From CAYNYM01 sp049366815 (lineage in GTDB: Bacteria; Desulfobacterota; DSM-4660; Desulfatiglandales; HGW-15): a DNA stretch of 47,151 bases. How positions within the stretch are numbered: position 1 is the stretch's first letter; each line of letters starts with the position of its first letter. The notes under the pieces are model-generated. The model worked only from the letters and a program-made list of their open reading frames with translations. It did no database searches and had not been told where the DNA came from. Shown here piece after piece: positions 8,241 through 16,128 of the stretch. A program made the position numbers and the translations under genes. Location of the stretch: NCBI GenBank assembly GCA_049366815.1, contig JBMNCO010000165.1:1-47151 (forward strand), in the 5' to 3' direction.

Positions 8241-8242
8241 CG

Positions 8243-9685
8243 CTAAAGCCCCGCATCAAACTTGACGAGTTCACCCTGTTTTATTTCTATTCCTTCCCCG
8301 GCGGGAAGGGGTTCATCCATTCCTTTCAGTTTTATCATGAGATTATATGTCCCCGCCGGAACGGCAAAGACCCGCCAGAGGGGTTCCTGGTTATCCCACC
8401 GTCGCGTCACATCGATAATAGGCGTATCCCGACCGGCGGAAAACAGGGCCCATGCCTCGACGGACGCTTCCGCAGGTTGGACGAGGGTGATACCGGAATC
8501 GACGGTGACATACGCCGTGGAGCCCGCCTCGACCTCCAGGTCATCGACCAGTATCGTCGGCCCTTTGCTCTGGTGGTAGTTCAGGCTCACCGTATAGGTA
8601 CCTGGCACAACGGGCTTTGGTTTAAAAAGATAGTAGTCGTTTTTTCCGCATTCGAGTGTAATCGACGGAGTGCCTGTGTTCTTCTCTTCCAGGGTAATAG
8701 AATTCACGGGCATGGATTTCAGCCCATCGGCGACATTAAAAGCTACGGTGCCGAGAGCGCATTGCGCCACTTCTCCCCCGACGACGCTCCACGTCCCGAG
8801 GGGCACGTCCGTATTCGGCTTGTAATTCGGGTTTGCAAAGCCGGCGACGATCTGATAGTCACCCGCCAGGAGGGGGTGCGTCGAATCATTTTTCGGGTCC
8901 TCAACGGTTTTGACCACCTTCCCGTCACCTGCCCTGATAATCGTGAAGGCCCGAATACTCTTCCCCTCACCGGGAAATGTAATGTGAAGTCTGCCGAGAC
9001 GGGACACTTCTTTTTTGGTGGTGACTCTCGCCTTCTCCACCTTCTCTTCCACTTCCCGTGTCACAGTCGTCAACGCCGCGAGGAGCGAATCGGCGTCCCC
9101 CGCATCGAAGTAGGTCCCGCCCGCCGCATCGGACAGGCACTGGAGCTGGGCCCTCTGTCCTGCAGTCACATCGAATCCGACGACGTGAAGAATGAATCTG
9201 ATCCCCGATTCCTTTAACGCCTTCACGACACCGCAGGGATCGTCATGACAGGTCTCTTCCCCATCGCTGACGAGAATGATCGTGGTTTCCGCCTCCCTTC
9301 CCTTGAGTTTATCGACAACCATGGTAATCGAATCGGCGATGGGCGTCATCCCCTTCGGATTGATCGCATTGACCGTGTCGACCACCCTCATCCGGTCGTC
9401 GCTTCCGGGTTCAACGACAACCTCGATATCGCTGCAATCCCCTTTCTTTCGGTGTCCGTAAACCGTCAGCCCGACCTTCACTTCCGCGGGAAGAGACGGC
9501 ACGATCCTGCCCATGACCTCCCGGGCGATTTCGATCTTTGTCTTCCCTTTGGCCCGGCCCCACATACTTCCGGACGCGTCAAGCAGGAACATCACCTCGG
9601 GGTAGGTCGCCGCGGAGGCGGTCAATGTGAAACCGAATACCAGAAGCGCCGCCGCGAGGCACATAAGAACACATTTCTTTGGCAT
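8243..9685 (-). CDS. exported von Willebrand factor A domain protein
   Basis: The 480-aa product starts with a clear signal peptide (residues 1-26, MPKKCVLMCLAAALLVFGF and a cut near SAA). A VWA domain follows at about 30-210. The metal-ion-dependent adhesion site is visible as D36-x-S38-x-S40 in LLDASGS, with the threonine in GMTPIADS and the later VSDGEETC. The C-terminal half (about 215-480) is beta-rich and probably Ig-like, with no recognised catalytic motif. ATG 9685 is preferred over upstream in-frame codons because AAGGAG sits just ahead of it. The role is unknown, perhaps adhesion or envelope stress. It faces the msrAB gene divergently across a 453-bp gap. Confidence 0.82.
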   Translation of the reverse strand: MPKKCVLMCLAAALLVFGFTLTASAATYPEVMFLLDASGSMWGRAKGKTKIEIAREVMGRIVPSLPAEVKVGLTVYGHRKKGDCSDIEVVVEPGSDDRMRVVDTVNAINPKGMTPIADSITMVVDKLKGREAETTIILVSDGEETCHDDPCGVVKALKESGIRFILHVVGFDVTAGQRAQLQCLSDAAGGTYFDAGDADSLLAALTTVTREVEEKVEKARVTTKKEVSRLGRLHITFPGEGKSIRAFTIIRAGDGKVVKTVEDPKNDSTHPLLAGDYQIVAGFANPNYKPNTDVPLGTWSVVGGEVAQCALGTVAFNVADGLKSMPVNSITLEEKNTGTPSITLECGKNDYYLFKPKPVVPGTYTVSLNYHQSKGPTILVDDLEVEAGSTAYVTVDSGITLVQPAEASVEAWALFSAGRDTPIIDVTRRWDNQEPLWRVFAVPAGTYNLMIKLKGMDEPLPAGEGIEIKQGELVKFDAGL

Positions 9686-10138
9686 CACTATACTCCTTGT
9701 AACCATTGCACCGATGTGGACAGTCTGTGTAACCCGGAATATCAAAAATACCCTGTTGTTTACACGCCGACTGCCGGGAAATTCGTATACTCAGATATCG
9801 GTACCGCAAATCCGAAACTTTAGGCAAGAACGCTCATTTTGAATCGCGAAGGGTCGCACGGTCATCAGAAACCTGAAAGAGGCGGCCTCGCTCCATGTGC
9901 GTGCGCCATTCCGGTGTGTAAAATACCGCTGCCTGATTCGGCCCCATACATGCGATTTCTTAGAGGCTTGGTCGCCCTGAGGGGAGGTTCCCACAGAAAT
10001 TTTACGCTCGTACTATGCACTTGCCGGCCCTGATGCTTATTTTAGAGTCAAGGGGATCGACCATTTCGGTTTTTCCCATAAAATCCGTGTATGGCACAGT
10101 GTCCGTTCCGTGTTGTATACCGGGTGAAAGGATGTGTA
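9686..10138. other. 453-bp divergent intergenic gap
   Basis: The gap separates the minus-strand VWA gene from the plus-strand msrAB gene and must hold both promoters. I found no convincing -35/-10 pair, hairpin or gene in it. Confidence 0.5.
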
Positions 10139-11269
10139 ATGAAATCAATTTTTCTTATCGCGATGCTCTTGATCTTCGGGGTGGTTCCATTGAGTTCTCA
10201 GCACTCGAATGCCGATCCTAATCCTGACAAGGCAAAGGGGGATGTCATGGAAGAAAAACAAAACAGATTATCCACGGCCACGTTCGCCGGTGGGTGTTTC
10301 TGGTGCGTAGAATCAGACTTTGAAAAGGTCGAGGGTGTGGTTGAGGTCGTATCCGGCTACACCGGAGGTCACAAGGAAGATCCCGCCTATGAAGAGGTGT
10401 CACGGGGGGATACCGGACACGTGGAAGCCGTCCAGGTCCTCTATGATCCGGAACGGGTCTCATACCGGGAACTTCTGGACGTCTTCTGGCGGCATGTGGA
10501 CCCGACCGACCCGGATGGACAATTCGTGGACAGGGGCCCGCAGTATCGACCGGCCGTTTTTTATCATGATGACGAACAGAGGCGCATGGCGGAACAATCC
10601 AGGAAGTCCCTGGAAGAATCCGGGCGGTTCAGTGACCCCATTGTCGTCGAAATTTTACCGGCCGGCAAATTTTTCAGGGCCGAGGAGTATCATCAGAATT
10701 ATTACCAGACCCACTCACTCCGCTACAAATATTACCGCTTGAATTCCGGTCGCGAACAATTTTTGGAAAAGACGTGGGGCCACGAAAGACCTGATCCCGA
10801 GACTACCCCTTCGGATCATTCGAGATACACGAAACCCGGCGACGAGGCCCTCCGGGAGAAATTGACACCCTTGCAGTACAAGGTGACGCAGCGTGAGGGC
10901 ACGGAACCGCCCTTTGACAATGAATACTGGGACAGCAAGGGGGAGGGGATCTACGTTGACATCGTTTCGGGTGAACCCCTTTTCAGTTCGCTCGACAAGT
11001 ATGATTCGGGGACCGGTTGGCCCAGTTACGTGAGGCCGCTGGAGCCGGAAAACATCGTGGAGAAGAAAGACCGCAGCCTGTTCACGGTGCGCACGGAAGT
11101 TCGGAGCAAACACGGTGATTCCCATCTTGGGCACGTATTCCCGGACGGACCGCCCCCTACCGGCCTGAGATACTGTATCAATTCGGCCGCACTTCGGTTC
11201 ATTCCAAAAGAAGATCTGGAAAAGGAAGGTTATGGCGAGTACACGGCCCTTTTTTCAGGAGAGAAGTAA
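10139..11269 (+). CDS. msrAB: exported bifunctional methionine sulfoxide reductase MsrA-MsrB
   Basis: The 376-aa product has a signal peptide (about 1-25), an MsrA domain (about 45-200) and an MsrB domain (about 235-365). MsrA's catalytic cysteine is in GGCFWCVE. MsrB's is in RYCINSAALRF, with GTGWPSY and HLGHVFPDGP also present. The enzyme repairs both diastereomers of methionine sulfoxide in periplasmic proteins. The MsrB part lacks the CxxC zinc pairs, and the SGCGWPS cysteine is a threonine, so recycling must rely on another thiol or partner. ATG 10139 gives the signal peptide directly and has an AAAGGATG-like site upstream. Confidence 0.93.
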   Translation: MKSIFLIAMLLIFGVVPLSSQHSNADPNPDKAKGDVMEEKQNRLSTATFAGGCFWCVESDFEKVEGVVEVVSGYTGGHKEDPAYEEVSRGDTGHVEAVQVLYDPERVSYRELLDVFWRHVDPTDPDGQFVDRGPQYRPAVFYHDDEQRRMAEQSRKSLEESGRFSDPIVVEILPAGKFFRAEEYHQNYYQTHSLRYKYYRLNSGREQFLEKTWGHERPDPETTPSDHSRYTKPGDEALREKLTPLQYKVTQREGTEPPFDNEYWDSKGEGIYVDIVSGEPLFSSLDKYDSGTGWPSYVRPLEPENIVEKKDRSLFTVRTEVRSKHGDSHLGHVFPDGPPPTGLRYCINSAALRFIPKEDLEKEGYGEYTALFSGEK

Positions 11270-11424
11270 CATTCATTAATAGGGCCATGGGCTGAAAGGG
11301 CATAATCGGCCTTTGCCTGCATCATTGCCCTTGTGATCATGGACCGTCATGTCGCAAGGGTCGAGGATGCTGCTTTTCTTTCATTTTCACCCTGTTCAAC
11401 CTGTTTTTTATACAGCGTTGGGGT

Positions 11425-11679
11425 TCACTCATGTGGGAGTGATTGTGCACTGAAGCAGGTAAAGACTTTTAAGAAAAGATCCCTAACGGAAAAACGGTGA
11501 GCGGGTGTGGTGCCCTTTCCGGCCGCACTTTTTCCCAAAGGAGCACGGCCTTTATTTTTCTCGCAAGCTACAGTTCCCTCTGGCTCGACGCCGCGCATCC
11601 CCTGGACTTCCTTCCTGAGTGCGCGTATCAGGTCTTCCCTGGAAAGGCCGCTCAACTCATGAATCGTCAAGTCTGCCAT
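11425..11679 (-). CDS. small hypothetical protein, doubtful
   Basis: This 84-codon frame starts MADLTIHELSGLSREDLIRA, which looks protein-like and has a GGGGTGG sequence about 5 nt before the ATG. The remainder (KNKGRAPLGKSAAGKGTT and after) is low in complexity and unconvincing. It lies in a gene-poor stretch (11270-12485), downstream and on the same strand as the 80-codon frame at 11786-12028. No family is recognised. Confidence 0.3.
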   Translation of the reverse strand: MADLTIHELSGLSREDLIRALRKEVQGMRGVEPEGTVACEKNKGRAPLGKSAAGKGTTPAHRFSVRDLFLKVFTCFSAQSLPHE

Positions 11680-11785
11680 CGATCCACCCCAAAGTGGGGG
11701 ATCCGCAACGTCGGGATTCCTTTAAAAAAGGCTTGGACCGGCGAGGCCCTCGCGGCCGGGGTCATAAGCCGCCGCGAATCCCTGA

Positions 11786-12028
11786 TCATCGCTTCTCCCG
11801 CTTTTGGCAGATACCGTCACAACGGCTCGCCATGCAGCAAAGACAGATCATGCTCTTGATAATCAGGTTGATCCAAACAAAAATAAGGCTTTCATAGGCC
11901 CTGCAGATGGAAACAGAAACCTTTCTGCTCAGCCCCCTGTCCCGAAATCGACAGTAGAGATGCAGAGGATTGAGCCGATGCTGAACCTCCAGGCAGCCCC
12001 CAACCATGAATCCCGCTCGGCTCTTCAT
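11786..12028 (-). CDS. small hypothetical protein with NPLHLYCR motif
   Basis: The frame encodes 80 residues beginning MKSRAGFMVGG, followed by a basic, amphipathic middle (HRLNPLHLYCRFRDRGLSRK) and a hydrophobic stretch (YESLIFVWINLIIKSMI). ATG 12028 has an AAAGGCGGCATC leader that offers a plausible Shine-Dalgarno sequence. The composition looks like a real small protein, possibly membrane-associated, but no family or function can be named. Flanking sequence up to 12362 holds nothing else I can support. Confidence 0.4.
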   Translation of the reverse strand: MKSRAGFMVGGCLEVQHRLNPLHLYCRFRDRGLSRKVSVSICRAYESLIFVWINLIIKSMICLCCMASRCDGICQKREKR

Positions 12029-12362
12029 GATGCCGCCTTTGGAAGTTTCCGTTCCCGCTCGAACCGTTGAGGTCATCCGGGGCCTCCAGAATATTTTCTC
12101 CCGGGTTCGGGCCGACCTTGCACCCGGCAAACCCCACTCAAACGAAAAGCGTTGCCCGTGACGCCCCCCGGCCCTGCGAATCCTTTCCTCGGCATGACTT
12201 ATGGCGTCCGTTCGTTATTTCAAAAGATGCCGAATCAATGAGGGCATGTCTTGATTAAAGGTCGTGCAAAAAGCGTGCTCGGGCTCAAATCCCGATAATT
12301 TCCTAAATTTTCAAAGTGTTAACTTAACATCGGCCCTCAGACGACCATATCTTGTGCAAAAG

Positions 12363-12382
12363 TTTACCCAAGGCTGGGTAAA
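12363..12382. repeat. perfect 8-bp inverted repeat
   Basis: TTTACCCA (12363-12370) and TGGGTAAA (12375-12382) pair perfectly around AGGC. ATTTT follows, so it could act as a weak terminator. It could instead be an operator, since it lies about 100 bp upstream of a strong promoter. Confidence 0.45.
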
Positions 12383-12485
12383 ATTTTCCATTTTGTTGAC
12401 ACATTTTTTCCAACCTGAAAATTTGGGGATGAAAAGGCATCGGGCAAACCCGGATCATCGGCGTCAGCCCTTTATAGATTCTTGA

Positions 12486-12515
12486 TTGACACATGCGTCC
12501 CATCTCTCCTATACT
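12486..12515 (+). promoter_or_regulatory. sigma70-type promoter for the small two-repeat gene
   Basis: TTGACA (12486-12491), 18 bp spacer, TATACT (12510-12515). The -35 is perfect and the -10 matches at five of six bases. The predicted start near 12522 leaves a leader of about 130 nt before ATG 12653. Confidence 0.65.
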
Positions 12516-12652
12516 TCGCGCCAGAGAACAACACGGCTATCTATCATCCGGATGCCTGGTATGGATCACATCTTGAAGGTTTGCGTAAGGCGTCGATCGC
12601 CTTCGGGCGAAAGTTATTCCGGGGCCAGATCCGCAAAGAACCGGAGGACAAG

Positions 12653-12889
12653 ATGGAAACAGAGCACCTCGAAAAACGTTTTGGAGTTTTGGCTGTGGAG
12701 CGAGGATTCGTCACGGCAGACCAGGTGATAGAGGCGTTAAGGATTCAGGTTACGGAAGATATGGATAGGGGAAAACACCGTGTCATCGGGCGGATCCTCC
12801 TGGAACAGGGGATCATGACCCTCTCGGATATTGATGAAGTGCTGGGACTCCTGGAGAAGAGGTTACCCTTGTTGAAAGAGCTGTCCTAG
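12653..12889 (+). CDS. small protein with two MshEN-like helical repeats
   Basis: The 78-aa product contains two similar helical units: FGVLAVERGFVTADQVIEAL and VIGRILLEQGIMTLSDIDEVL. They follow the pattern G-x-hh-h-x-x-G-h-h-T/S-x-x-x-h-x-x-x-h seen in MshEN/GSPII_E N-terminal-like modules, some of which bind cyclic di-GMP. The arginine and other ligand residues cannot be assigned here. ATG 12653 is preferred over upstream codons because GGAGGA lies at 12643-12648. It has its own promoter and precedes the FHA gene on the same strand. Function unknown; a small regulatory or adaptor protein is plausible. Confidence 0.65.
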   Translation: METEHLEKRFGVLAVERGFVTADQVIEALRIQVTEDMDRGKHRVIGRILLEQGIMTLSDIDEVLGLLEKRLPLLKELS

Positions 12890-12913
12890 CCTTCAATCCC
12901 TGCAATTAATATC

Positions 12914-12944
12914 TTGACATCAAACTCATACCGCGGGCCATAAT
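12914..12944 (+). promoter_or_regulatory. candidate promoter for the FHA gene
   Basis: TTGACA (12914-12919) and CATAAT (12939-12944) are separated by 19 bp, at the long end of what sigma70 accepts. The position, about 75 bp before ATG 13019, fits. Confidence 0.4.
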
Positions 12945-13018
12945 TTCATTCCCGCCAGGCTCAATTTTCAGCGTGGTGCTTGAATCAATCCCGTCTCTTT
13001 CAGGGTACTCACAGACAA

Positions 13019-13897
13019 ATGCCTCATGTTCCTAACATAATCGTCCAAATGATCCACATCGAAGGACCGCTCAAAGGTCAGATTCAGGAGTTCTCCGAAA
13101 CGGTCATCCCTATCGGCAGACACCCTTCCTGCCTCTTGAGATACCCCGCCGATTTGACCATCATATCCAGAAAGCATGCGACTATCCTCAGGGAGGGGAA
13201 TCGCTTCAAACTCATCGACACCAGTGCCAACGGCACCTTTGTGAACGGCAAGAGGCTAAAAGAATGCTATTTGGAGGACGGTGATGTACTGACCATCTCA
13301 GAGGGAGGCCCCAAGGTCAGTTTCCTGACCGAGATCAGAGAAGGAGAAGGCCGGCGAGAAGTCCTCCAGAAGCCGCCAACGGCCCCCCCGAAGCCCCCGC
13401 CCGAACCTCCGGAACGGGCATCAGTGCATGAGCCCTATGCGTCGGAACCGCCTAGCCCTCCGGCGGCGGCCCCCCTGGTTATACAATTCGGTCCCACGAT
13501 CCGAACCTACAAACAAATCCCGGTCCAGATCGGAAGTCATCCGGACTGCGCTTTCGTGATGGACCATCCGGGCATATTGGGGCGCCATGCGGAGATCTCT
13601 TTCTCTCATGGGCAATACCGGATAAAGGATCTCACCGGCCGGAGCGCCGTCCACGTCAACGGCCGACCGATTCAGCAGGGGGCGGCTTTAAGCCCCGACG
13701 ATGAAATAGCTTTGAGCCCGCAGGGGCCGATCTTTCGCTTCCTTGGAGAAGGTCGATTGGCTGAAGTTGAGCCTCCGCTGCTGAATGAGACAATAGCCCC
13801 TTCCCCCCAAGAAAAAGGAAAGGATCTGACGGGGAAAGATCCCCAGGCGGTTAAGAGAGGATCCAAATCGATTTTCAAAAAATATTTCGGCAGATAA
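13019..13897 (+). CDS. double FHA-domain protein
   Basis: This 292-aa cytoplasmic protein has two FHA folds joined by a Pro-rich linker (about 120-155). FHA-1 (about 20-105) shows the phosphothreonine-binding core: IGRHPSC, ISRKHATI and SANGTFVNGKRL. FHA-2 (about 155-235) has IGSHPDC, GRHAEI and VHVNGRPI, but the Ser before R-x-H is replaced (LGRHA), so its phosphopeptide binding may be weaker. A LLNETIAPS stretch near the C-terminus could itself be phosphorylated. FHA proteins (Fha/TagH) switch on T6SSs after kinase phosphorylation. A Ser/Thr kinase lies 4 kb away and a T6SS further right. ATG 13019 is chosen because it begins the conserved part; its ribosome binding site is weak. Confidence 0.85.
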   Translation: MPHVPNIIVQMIHIEGPLKGQIQEFSETVIPIGRHPSCLLRYPADLTIISRKHATILREGNRFKLIDTSANGTFVNGKRLKECYLEDGDVLTISEGGPKVSFLTEIREGEGRREVLQKPPTAPPKPPPEPPERASVHEPYASEPPSPPAAAPLVIQFGPTIRTYKQIPVQIGSHPDCAFVMDHPGILGRHAEISFSHGQYRIKDLTGRSAVHVNGRPIQQGAALSPDDEIALSPQGPIFRFLGEGRLAEVEPPLLNETIAPSPQEKGKDLTGKDPQAVKRGSKSIFKKYFGR

Positions 13898-13925
13898 TCC
13901 CGCCGTAAATCCGGCCTTCCTTATC

Positions 13926-15017
13926 CTATTGAAGCCTTTCCAATTGCTCCCGTAACCGTTGCGTTCTTTCCAGATCCTTCCCGGCCTTAGGATGGTCTGG
14001 ATTCAACCGAAGCGTCTTTTCGAATTCCAGGGTCGCGGCTTCCAGATCTTGAGAAAGAAAATATTCGACACCTTTCGTATAATGATCTTCCGCCTCCTTC
14101 AGCAAAAGCTGCTGGATCTGCGCCATAAGGCTCGCAACGTCTCTAAAGTCCGGGGCCAGGTTCTTAAATGCATTGAGGGCGCCCGAAAAATTCCTTTTCC
14201 GTAAAAGCTCCATCCCCCATTGATAATGCGTTTCATCGATCAAGGCACGGACTTCACTATTGGTGGGGTTCTCTTTCAAGATATCCCCAGCAAAAGTAAG
14301 GGTCTCTCCATATCGCTGCTGGTTGAAAAGGGTTCTGGCCTTCCCAAGCCTGTCGTCTTCGGCATAGGACTGCCGGCCTCTATTTGGCGGCACTTCTATT
14401 TTTGGGAGCTTCAGGGCCACACCCTGTTTCAGTCTCTCGTTCTCGGACAGATCGTTGAAATAGGCCACGACGAATGCCTTTTCCCCATCCTTGTAGACAT
14501 CCCGCGCGATCCTTTCAGGGGTCTCCCCGCCGCGAGCCACATAGGTTAGGTATTCGGGCCGTGTGCTCTTGTCTTTTAGATAAGACAGGGCCTGATCATG
14601 ATCGGGATCATAGAAAAGCGCTGTCAAAAATTCTCTCCGCGCCGATCGAAAGGCATTTTTCTGAATGAGTTCGACGCCTTTTGTGAAATGAGTTTCCGCT
14701 CCATTGCGCGCCTTGATCTTGAGGTCGGCCATTTTTTTTGAGATGTTTATATCATCAGGTTTCAATCCCTGTACAACCCGCCAGCTTGTTATGGCGCGTT
14801 GCAGATCCCCTCTCCTTTCCTGTTCAATGGCCTGCCTCCGATACTTTTCAATGGACACGGGAAAGATATCCCTTGCAGGGATTTGTTCCCTTGGAACGGG
14901 CAAGGGCAAGGCACAACCCACCAAACACAGAAGGATCATCGCCCCGGCAAGATTCAGGTGGAAGCGTAGCACGCTGTGGTATCTCTTATGCATCAGCCGT
15001 TGGCTAGGACTGGTCAT
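13926..15017 (-). CDS. lipoprotein with TPR repeats and a LysM-like segment
   Basis: The 363-aa product has a lipoprotein signal with lipobox LVGC (Cys35). TPR-like helices (about 60-125) come next. A LysM-like segment follows around 140-200, with YLTYVARGGETPERIARDVY, then AVVAYFND and KLPKIEVPP. Further TPRs occupy about 215-355, including FSQDLEAATLEFEKTLRLNP-type units. It is probably anchored in the outer membrane facing the periplasm, binding peptidoglycan and partner proteins. It is the last gene of a three-gene minus-strand operon after the cyclase-like sensor and the deacetylase (52-bp gap). It converges on the FHA gene with only 28 bp between stops. The start is uncertain (ATG 15017 or 14993). 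Confidence 0.75.
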   Translation of the reverse strand: MTSPSQRLMHKRYHSVLRFHLNLAGAMILLCLVGCALPLPVPREQIPARDIFPVSIEKYRRQAIEQERRGDLQRAITSWRVVQGLKPDDINISKKMADLKIKARNGAETHFTKGVELIQKNAFRSARREFLTALFYDPDHDQALSYLKDKSTRPEYLTYVARGGETPERIARDVYKDGEKAFVVAYFNDLSENERLKQGVALKLPKIEVPPNRGRQSYAEDDRLGKARTLFNQQRYGETLTFAGDILKENPTNSEVRALIDETHYQWGMELLRKRNFSGALNAFKNLAPDFRDVASLMAQIQQLLLKEAEDHYTKGVEYFLSQDLEAATLEFEKTLRLNPDHPKAGKDLERTQRLREQLERLQ

Positions 15018-15069
15018 CTCTGCGGCCTGTTGTTTTTCTCTCTTTGCATTCGCCCCATTGACTTTCCGG

Positions 15070-16128
15070 TCAATTGGATCCCTTGCCTCTAAAGAATGTC
15101 AAATTCCTTTCGAAGTCGTCCAGGTCGAAATCCCCATAGATCATGGAACGATTGATGCGATAGGGCTGGACAAAAAAGGGACTGCTGCCCCTTTCAACCG
15201 TGAACGCGCCCCGGTATCCGAGTTTTTGCAGCACGGCCACAACCAGAGGGCTGGTGTCTCCATAAGGATAGGCAAGGTATTTCACCTCAATGTTGAGCTT
15301 CTTTTTGATGATTTGCGCGGAATCGCCAAGTTCCCGGCAAAGGAAATCAAAGTATTCCTTAAAGGACCCTTGGCCCGCCGCCTTGATCAGACTACGGTGC
15401 GAAACGGTGTGACATTGAATATCAACCCCATTTTCCGCCATTTCCTTGACAAGGTCCCAATCCAATGTACTTCGGGTGCCGGAAATCAGGTCGGTGTAGA
15501 GGAACAATGTGGAGGGATAATGATACTTTCTCAGGATAGGGAAGGCGATCTCATAAGTGGACCGCCATCCGTCATCGATGGTTATCAGCACTGATTTTCC
15601 GGGGAGTTGGCGTTTGAACTCGACAAAGTCGAAGAACTCCGCCGTGGTGATCACGCGGTAGCCCTTTTCTCTCAGGAATTTCATCTGATCCTCAAAGTCC
15701 TTTTCAGTAACCGTCATGGGGTCTGATTCGGTTTTCGAAAATTTGTGGTAGCAGAGGACGGGCACCGTCTGGTAGCCTGTCAGGCTTAGACCTCCTTTGT
15801 TGAAATCTTTGAGCGGGATAATCAATTCTTGCCCGGGACTCAGGGTCGGGCCGCCGTTAAATTCGGAAATCAACCAGTCTTTGGAAGGATCGCCGAGGTA
15901 GGTCTTTGCGAGGGAAGAAAATGTATCCCCCCGTTGAACGATCACAGCGACAAAATCCCCCAAGTGCGCGGCTCGCCGGTGGGTGTACTGCTCTGTGGGA
16001 GGGGCAACGGAGGGCTGTAACGGGACACAGCTCCACATCACTGTGGCGTAAAGGGGTATTAAAAACAAGAGCCCCAGGGGTCTCATAAAAAGTCGGCACA
16101 GGATGAGCTGGGAAGATGCGCTAACCAT
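15070..16128 (-). CDS. LysM and NodB-type polysaccharide deacetylase
   Basis: The product of about 352 aa has an N-terminal hydrophobic signal ending in a cysteine (ATVMWSC), compatible with a lipoprotein. A LysM domain (about 50-105, VAVIVQRGDTFSSLAKTYLG) follows, then a NodB deacetylase domain (about 130-330). NodB motif 1 reads TIDDGW (TFDDG in most) and motif 2 is HTVSH. It would remove acetyl groups from peptidoglycan or an envelope polysaccharide. ATG 16128 lies inside the end of the cyclase-like gene (8-bp overlap) with AAAGGGATC just upstream, so translation is probably coupled. An upstream ATG at 16236 gives an unlikely N-terminus. Confidence 0.85.
   Translation of the reverse strand: MVSASSQLILCRLFMRPLGLLFLIPLYATVMWSCVPLQPSVAPPTEQYTHRRAAHLGDFVAVIVQRGDTFSSLAKTYLGDPSKDWLISEFNGGPTLSPGQELIIPLKDFNKGGLSLTGYQTVPVLCYHKFSKTESDPMTVTEKDFEDQMKFLREKGYRVITTAEFFDFVEFKRQLPGKSVLITIDDGWRSTYEIAFPILRKYHYPSTLFLYTDLISGTRSTLDWDLVKEMAENGVDIQCHTVSHRSLIKAAGQGSFKEYFDFLCRELGDSAQIIKKKLNIEVKYLAYPYGDTSPLVVAVLQKLGYRGAFTVERGSSPFFVQPYRINRSMIYGDFDLDDFERNLTFFRGKGSN

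Noticed and set aside
8129..9223. Long plus-strand open frame antisense to the VWA gene
   Set aside because: Its product has no domain logic, while the minus strand gives a signal peptide, VWA motifs and a good ribosome binding site.
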